Below are positions 21,597-27,456 of a DNA stretch of 27,456 nucleotides, piece after piece. The stretch spans positions 1 to 27,456 of the forward strand of contig JABANN010000465.1 in assembly GCA_013115125.1 (NCBI GenBank). Reading direction: 5' to 3'. Below the pieces are notes generated by a model. The model saw only the letters and a list, made by a program, of their open reading frames with translations, was not told the origin of the DNA and made no database searches. This DNA comes from Perkinsus olseni (Eukaryota; Perkinsozoa; Perkinsida). Both the position numbers and the translations under genes were made by a program. Every line of letters starts with the position of its first letter. Within the stretch, counting starts at the first letter, position 1.

Positions 21597-21723
21597 CGTT
21601 ACGAGTGAGAATAGAAGAACTAATGTGCCGAGCCGTACTCCCCTTTCAACGCAAGCATCCAAAAATTGTCAGGCAAAGCCGCATCAGAAGGGTAAAGCAT
21701 GTCCACCGACGACTATGACGCCG

Positions 21724-22669
21724 TTAAATGAGCATATCTTTAACAAGGAGTGGCACTGCACATGATATTGAGAACATGATTACCTGCCATTACACTCATC
21801 GAGTTGAAGACTCTTCAAGCTTGCCTCACCAAGAAGATAAACTTCTTCCACCAAAGGGCTCGCTGCTTTGCTTTGAACTCGGCGGTGTCCATGCGGACGC
21901 CGATGCTGACCTGATCATATCATCAATATCGGAGACCATCACAGCCCAGCCTTTACTACCCCAGGTAGACCTCCGCGTCCCGGTGGGTTTCTGAAAAGGG
22001 GTCGAATGGTTCGGAAAACGACATGCTGAAGCTATCACATCTGTATGGCCAATAAGCGGCCGTCATCGGTTTGGTAACCAAGTTGACCTAAAGATACCCC
22101 CTGTCCGCTGCACTGCCCCAGCGTCAAAGTCTACCATCACGGCCTAGCACCACACGACTCTTGACCAATGAGGATTGTATGCTCCTCAGCTCGTTATCCC
22201 TCTCATGCATCAGAACCTTCAACTGATGATATCTGAGCTCGGAGACAGCTTACCCTGCGGACATGTACTCTCCCTCACTTCTTGAGATAGTCCGGTTCCT
22301 CCGGGAAATAGCTTGAGCCCGAACCCTAGCAAACACGGAGCAATCGCAAGGCAACTGGAAGGGTTTACTACAGAGGCCATCCCCGATGACGACGACGACG
22401 AAGCCTTTCCACTGGAAGCATAGTCATAATCATCATCAGCAGCAGCAGCAGACTGCTCTTCAGTCAGGAAGGGCGTACCCATTCGCCCTAGTCAAAAACT
22501 GCTGCTGGGATGGAGTAGAGTGGAGGGACTGCACACTACCAAGGACCCTTCTGTTATCATCCGCACCTCTCATGAACATTGGCTGTCGTCCACCAACAGA
22601 AAACGGCTGAATGTACGTCGAGTGAATAGCAGTAAAGACAGCAGCAGTAGCAGCGGCATAGTACTTCAT
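21724..22669 (-). CDS. Hypothetical secretory-pathway protein with signal peptide, coiled coil and C-terminal membrane helix
   Basis: Complete seven-exon model, every phase consistent (minus): 22669-22540, 22487-22279, 22222-22141, 22087-22039, 21990-21960, 21910-21830, 21783-21724; 213 residues; introns 46-56 nt. The N terminus MKYYAAATAAVFTAI looks like a signal peptide, followed by a basic Ser/Gly/Pro-rich stretch (FSVGGRQPMFMRGADDNRR). Next are an acidic/Ser linker, a hydrophobic NPSSCLAIAPCLLGFGLKLF, a charged helix (ELKVLMHERDNELRSIQSSL), a Gly/Pro turn region (INPPGRGGLPG), a basic helix (TAEFKAKQRALWWKK), and a final membrane helix (IMFSISCAVPLLV). No family recognised. A signal peptide followed by a basic segment is also what plastid-derived organelle precursors carry in some alveolates; that is speculation here. 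Confidence 0.6.
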
Positions 22670-23020
22670 CTCGCCCTATTGATGTCGTAGGAGGGGCGTT
22701 CTGCATCGACATGTTAACTCGGGCAGCGAAGACTTGCGCAATTTTAGGACTGATTTTGCTTCGCTCCGCCCTCGTGACGCCACGTCGCATTTTTTGTTCG
22801 ATCAGCTAGCGCGTGCTGCTACTCGAGCCGTCCATCATCCCGGTTGCTTCTCGAGCCGAGTGTTCAGTAAGGTGCATGAATGTCTCGTGCAACATTACTC
22901 ACTAGTCGAACTCAAGAGGGGCGTAATAAAACGTTTGTGTACGTTACAGGCAATAGGGAATACTAACAATCATCATCATCATCATCCTAATGGCGGCTAA
23001 GAAGTTAATGAACCGTAATA
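22670..23020. other. Intergenic stretch with a short (CAT)n repeat
   Basis: Between two minus-strand genes. It holds five or six CAT/ATC units near 22971-22986 and no coding frame I can support on either strand; short open frames here lack splice-consistent partners. Confidence 0.4.
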
Positions 23021-24466
23021 CTATTCATTATCGATATCATCATCGTTATCACTATTGGACCGAGTCTCGTCTCCCGTCGCTGGCACGGTTGGCGAAATAT
23101 CACAACTGTCCCTTCTGTCTGCCATATCCCGAGCCTTCCTTAGCCGTCCATGCCCCTCAGCTGGCGCTTCAGCTGCTTGCTCCTCGTCGACACTCATAGA
23201 ATCATCACCATCGTCAACCTCCTCAACGTTGACGGAACCCTCGCCTTCAGAAGCAGTAGTAGCATCTGTATCACTGTCATCATCGAATTCATCGGCAATC
23301 TCCCGATCGGAGACAACGAAGGAGTCCAGAGAATCATCACTATCACCCTCCTCCTCGTGCCGTTGTATCCAGCCGTCCACTACCTAACAACCCATTCAAA
23401 CGCTGATACAGTCGGTTAACTGGCGACCTACTTTTTTGGCTGCCGGGAAAACATCACATATAGCACGACGGACTCTATCCTTCTCCTGAAGGACCGAACC
23501 CCCAACAATGTCGTCGAAGAAATTGCTCTTCAGTATCGCATCTGAGACAGTAGACATTCGTGAGTTCATAAGCTCACGACCATGACCCACCAAGACAAGC
23601 ATTAGATTCGGTCTCCTCGGACGGATGGTACATCCGCCTCGTCATCGCCACAACATCTTCCACGTTATCGCAGGCATTCTCAACGAGCTCAAACACAAGT
23701 CTCCTGGCCTCCTCTGCCGACAGGTTGTACGGCTGGTCTCGCAAAGTATGGAGAGAACAATCTTTCACGCTCACCAGACCAGAGCCGACCAGATCAGCGA
23801 ATATCTCAATAAAGTCGCCATCGAAGCTGGGGTCCTTCATTCCAAGACATATGAACTGCATCTTCTGTCGATTCGTCACGCAATTACCGAGTCCCTCGTA
23901 AAATTCCGGGCACTGTAAATGGCCGTAAAGAACCAACTCATGACTGATGGATCGAAGCAGCTCGCGTCCAGCGTGTGGTTTCCGTCCCCTTAACTCGAAT
24001 ATCAGAGCCTGTATTAATGTACCTGCAGAAAGGGGTCACTTGGAAAAGAGGAAACACTGCTTTTACCGAGGTGATGGCTGCCGGGAGGGACTCCTGCCAA
24101 CGAGCCGCCGTCGTTATCTTCCTCATCAATGTCTGAAGAAGAGTATAATGGAATGATACCCAGGTGTGTCAATGGCAGATGCAGGTACTGCGAGAATCGA
24201 AAGAGGGCTGATGAAGCTGCACTCGAAGTAGGACTAGAAATAGGGTCGAGTAGACTAGCACGGCCAGCGTGTCCACAAAATCTGCGTCGAGCAGCCGATG
24301 ACAGTAACAATTCCATCCTTGTCCGAGTTAGCCGGAGCCTCTCCTCACCTCTCGTCGTTGATGCTGAAAACTTGACGGCTGCCCGCTTAACTGTTCTGAC
24401 AGCAAAATCGAACTCTACTTTGACGACATCCTCAAAGCTGAGTACAGCAGCCGGGGCAGACGACAT
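23021..24466 (-). CDS. PEX3: PEX3-like peroxin with acidic C-terminal tail
   Basis: PEX3 is the peroxisomal membrane anchor for PEX19 in membrane-protein import. Exons (minus): 24466-24349, 24281-24189, 24132-24067, 24022-23775, 23732-23591, 23541-23432, 23383-23021; phases agree; 379 residues (human 373). The best family match is VYSTLFLVLLRVQLHQ, like VYSTCMLVVLLRVQLNI in animals. Next come GTLIQALIFELRGRK, a helix before CPEFYEGLGNCV (family ESPDF...LN.C), a helical region SAEEARRLVFELVENACDNV, and ILKSNFFDDIVGG. The last ~100 residues form an Asp/Glu/Ser-rich tail beginning WIQRHEEEGDSDD, which PEX3 normally lacks. The usual N-terminal membrane anchor upstream of the first exon is not found, so one or more 5' exons may be missing: an acceptor-like CCTAG sits just before the ATG. 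The exon 2/3 join has an alternative (35-nt intron). Confidence 0.6.
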
Positions 24467-25776
24467 CGCCGGCTAGGTAAATGGCTCTGTGCGCATACAC
24501 AGGAAGCAGTAAAGGCAATTAGCAGACGTGGAACGCAAAGAGGGGTATAAGGAAACGTGTAAGATCATCTACTATAGGGAATAATCTGATAATGATGATT
24601 ATGATGAAGATTTTACAATGACTACTGCCCACCAGAACTGTGGAGGAGGTCTTGGTGATAGTAGTAGTAGGAGTAGTAGTAATGAATGAGTTGGTATTGA
24701 GATGGTATGAGTTGGTGTTGAAGTTGTTACTTCATTATGACAGTTGTAACAGAGGAACTGTTATTACTGCTGTTGCTGCTGCAGCTCTCTTTGCAAGAGC
24801 AAGATGCCATCAGAGTGTGAACTTCTTCAACAACCAACATCTTACTCTTTAGACTACACATTACTGTCACAAAACGATAAATGCGATAAAAAGCATTACG
24901 ACCATACAGCACAAAGGACAACAGGCTCTCCAGACTTCCATAACACCGACGACTACTACGACAGAGCTACGGACGGCACCACCACCATGACCGCAACGAC
25001 GACGACGACGACGACAAATATCATAATAATAATGATGATGACGCTTCAATTGGAAGTAGCGAAACTCCGCGCTTTGTGTTCCATATTATTATCACTTTAC
25101 GATGGCTCACTTTGACCACAAGCACCGCAGCCCGGAATACTACAACAACAAGAAGAAGAGGAGAACAACGATGATGATGCTGATGTTGATAATGTTACTC
25201 GCTCATGAATTCATCCCTCTACGACCTCGACATGTCAGCGAAAATCTACTAGTCACACAAGTAGAAGTTGTTTTTGGAGCAGAAGAAATGGTAGGGTTCA
25301 CACCACTAGAACAGCGGTAGAAGCACCCGTCAACATCATCAAGAAGCAGGGAGAACAAGCACCAGAACTGCCATCAGCGATGGTTTGGGGAAGTATACAG
25401 AGGAAATACTCGCAAACCAGCGCTAGGCCTCAAGAATGCCAAGACAATCTTAAAGATACCGACGACGACGACCAAGACGACCAAGACGACAAGAGCAGCC
25501 TTCATTTCTCGCAGAAGCAGCGGCAGCAGCAGAGCCCAATGCAAAACTATTGGGCGTCGAAAAAGGTAGTGAATGGTGGCGGTGGTCGACGAGAACATCC
25601 ATGAGGAAGCCATGTTATGGCAGAGACCGATACAGTCTATTATTGAACAACAAGGAGGATACTGTATAATCATCATTATCATGCTGATATTATTGTTATT
25701 AGAAATTGAGGTCTCAGAGAAGGTCACATAAGGGGGAAACTACATAACGGGTATGACACCACTATTACTACTACAA
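24467..25776. other. Simple-repeat-rich stretch without a convincing gene
   Basis: About 1.3 kb rich in short trinucleotide runs on both strands: AGT near 24661, GCT near 24771, ACG at about 24997-25015, ATA/ATG near 25021, and GAC/CAA near 25463. Several open frames overlap here, such as plus 25380-25604 with Asp-rich and Gln-rich runs ending near NYWASKK, but their composition follows the repeats and no splice-consistent chain emerged. It may hold 5' exons of the PEX3-like gene or 3' UTR of the zinc-finger gene. I see no RNA gene or mobile element. Confidence 0.4.
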
Positions 25777-27388
25777 CTACTCCCCGCGACCTTCCGGCCT
25801 TGGTGCTCCGCAACCCCGTTTGTTACAGAAAGTCCTCCGCGGATAATTTAAGTTGCCGCACTCTAAACACCTGAAGTTGCGGTAAGTCTCAAGCGATCGG
25901 ATATGAGAACTCCACTTACGTCCAGCAACCTTCCGGTATCGGTGCTGCTGCTGCTGCTGCCCCTGCAGCTGATGCTGTCCCCCTGCCCCGGGCATGCTCC
26001 GACCCGTGATGCTCAGGAATGGTATTAATACCAGGACCACTGGAAGTAGTAGTAGGGATAGAAGAAGGGATCATCTGTGCTGCTGCACCGGTGGCCACAA
26101 CCAATGGGGATTGGCCCCCGCTAGTATATGATAGTGTGGGTACACTACTGCTCATCGCAAGTTGTTGAGCATACGCTGGGTCAACCTAAGATACCTTTCT
26201 TGTTTTTAACGAGTTGCTAAATTGCTGTCAATACCTCTTGACGTGGTCGTTTACAGTGATGACCGTTACAGAAGGCTCTGTGGGGGTAGTTGACATTGTT
26301 ACAAGCTGAACAGACCCAGCTGCCACTCACTGAACGAGTAAAGGAAATCTACCGAAGAACATCAGGCAACAACGAGATGCTACTACTTGGTGCTGCTTGC
26401 TGCTGTTGGCCTTGCTGTTGAGCTAATCCTCCTCTTCCCGTTGGTAACGCAGCCTGCAGCTGTTGAGGTAGAGGGAAATTAAGGCCGCTTTGGCCATACT
26501 GAGTACTGCCTGGCATGACCATAGGAGCCAGTGCTGCTGCTGCTGCTGCTGCTGCTGATGGGGTCATCGACGCCTTTGCCCTCGGTCCCCCTGTAGCACT
26601 TCGCAATCCACTATTCAAGAGCGAAGCGACCCTCACCTTGATCATAAACTCCAACTTGCTGTCGTTGTTGCTGTTGATTCTGTTGTTGTGCCAACTCCGC
26701 AGCTCTCCGACTGCAGGAACATGACGAGTAGAATTACCGATTCGCGAAGAACGTGACGTATTACTTGAAAAGCAAAGCTTGCGTTTGGGAGTCCATTGGC
26801 CGAGGCAGGCCACACTTTCGCATATTGCAAACAAACCGATTCCGATAGTTGATGTTACCACAAACACACCTCCACTCACTCAGGGGTCTTGGTGCCTAAA
26901 TCAACAATAAGATACCATTCCCCATGTGCATGCGTGCAAGTGATGATGATGATCGTATCATAATCCTACCTGACACTTATGCATATTGCAAAAGAGTCGA
27001 TTGGCGTAATTGATATTGCCGCATTGCTCACACTGCCAGCTACCCTCCGTCTGCCGAGCCTTTTCGGATTCAGCAGTAGTACTCGGGTCAATTGTACCAA
27101 GACCCGGACCAGCACCACCATGATGATGATGATGCTGCTGCTGTTGATGATGATGGTGTGGTAAGGACCCTAGATTAACACCAACACTACCATGTATACC
27201 CTTCATTCCCTGTCCCACCTCTTGCTCCTTCTGAGTACGTCATCCCGGCAGAGGGCACCTGCTGCTGCTGCTGCTGGCGATCGAACCCCCGCACTGCAGC
27301 TGCAGTAGCAGTAGCAGCATTGAGTTGCTGTTGCATCGCCATCTGTCCATCCAGAGATGCTCCGTACGATCGAGTCCCTCCTAATTGC

Positions 27389-27455
<67 letters not shown>

Positions 27456-27456
27456 G
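25777..27456 (-). CDS. Protein with four RanBP2-like zinc fingers and homorepeats, 5' part beyond window
   Basis: Probable RNA-binding protein (RanBP2-type fingers of the ZRANB2 kind bind single-stranded RNA). Exons (minus): >27456-27219, 27169-26970, 26895-26765, 26710-26637, 26590-26353, 26319-26235, 26185-25920, 25870-25777 (TAG). All phases fit; introns 49, 74, 54, 46, 33, 49 and 49 nt. Fingers: WQCEQCGNINYANRLFCNMH-KC, WRCVCGNINYRNRFVCNMRKC, WVCSACNNVNYPHRAFCNGH-HC, and WTCLECGNLNYPRRTFCNKR-GC. Each is followed by a Pro/Arg stretch, and the Trp-x-Cys of fingers 3 and 4 is created at an exon junction. Between them lie polyGln, polyHis, polyAla and Ser/Thr-rich linkers. The last two Cys are spaced x4 rather than the usual x2, and finger 2 has Cys-x-Cys. 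The 5' end is lost in the CAA repeat at the right edge. Confidence 0.85.
27386..27456. repeat. (TTG)n / (CAA)n microsatellite at right edge
   Basis: At least 23 units up to the last base of the window. On the minus strand it is CAA, in frame with the zinc-finger protein, encoding polyglutamine. Together with the same repeat at 1-90 it suggests the assembled sequence stops where this repeat could not be crossed. Confidence 0.97.

Noticed and set aside
25380-25604. Plus-strand frame with Asp and Gln runs and a QNYWASKK end resembling a PCNA-binding motif
   Set aside because: The composition follows trinucleotide repeats, there is no splice-consistent continuation, and the motif is weak.
1-27456. 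CRISPR arrays, transposons, retroelements or virus-derived genes
   Set aside because: No spaced repeats, terminal repeats, transposase, reverse transcriptase or capsid motifs were seen on either strand.

Overview
This window reads as nuclear DNA of a gene-dense, intron-rich single-celled eukaryote. GC content is near 50%. Almost every gene I can resolve is cut by many very short GT-AG introns, most of them 41-58 nt, and the proteins carry simple homorepeats (Gln, His, Ala, Ser). The protein set (sterol methyltransferase, PEX3-like peroxin, CDC73, a possible ciliary transition-zone protein) and the long runs of same-strand genes a few tens of bases apart would fit an alveolate of the perkinsid/dinoflagellate side. 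That placement is inference. No taxon marker such as rRNA is present. All exon models below were made by hand from splice signals, reading-frame phase and remembered family motifs, and no search was run.

Layout, left to right. Minus strand, 1-10855: the 5' part of a Gln-rich unknown protein running off the left edge (1-1539); a nucleotide-sugar transporter of the GDP-fucose type (1560-4292); coding segments of a membrane or helical protein (4343-5264) that may be the tail of the next gene; a long disordered protein with an internal J domain (5491-7845); and a ubiquitin-specific protease (8222-10855). A 204-bp divergent gap at 10856-11059 separates these from two plus-strand genes: a PDZ-like plus C2H2 protein (11060-12921) and a protein C10 (C12orf57) homologue (13125-13778).

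After a convergent gap the minus strand resumes to the right edge: a complete 12-exon sterol 24-C-methyltransferase (14563-16355), a small unknown gene (16602-17103), CDC73 of the PAF1 complex (17146-18679), a Gln-rich single-pass membrane protein (18987-19412), an unknown gene (19508-20072), a TMEM231-like gene (20177-21596), a secretory or membrane protein (21724-22669), a PEX3-like gene with an acidic tail (23021-24466), a simple-repeat-rich stretch with no convincing gene (24467-25776), and a protein with four RanBP2-like zinc fingers whose polyglutamine 5' part leaves the window at the right.

The genes are ordinary housekeeping functions (glycosylation supply, chaperone, deubiquitination, sterol synthesis, transcription elongation, peroxisome biogenesis, RNA binding), not one pathway. 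What stands out is architecture: mini-introns, consecutive same-strand genes spaced 20-130 bp apart, and several divergent or unusual domain arrangements. I found no CRISPR, integrated virus, transposon or other defence-like system.
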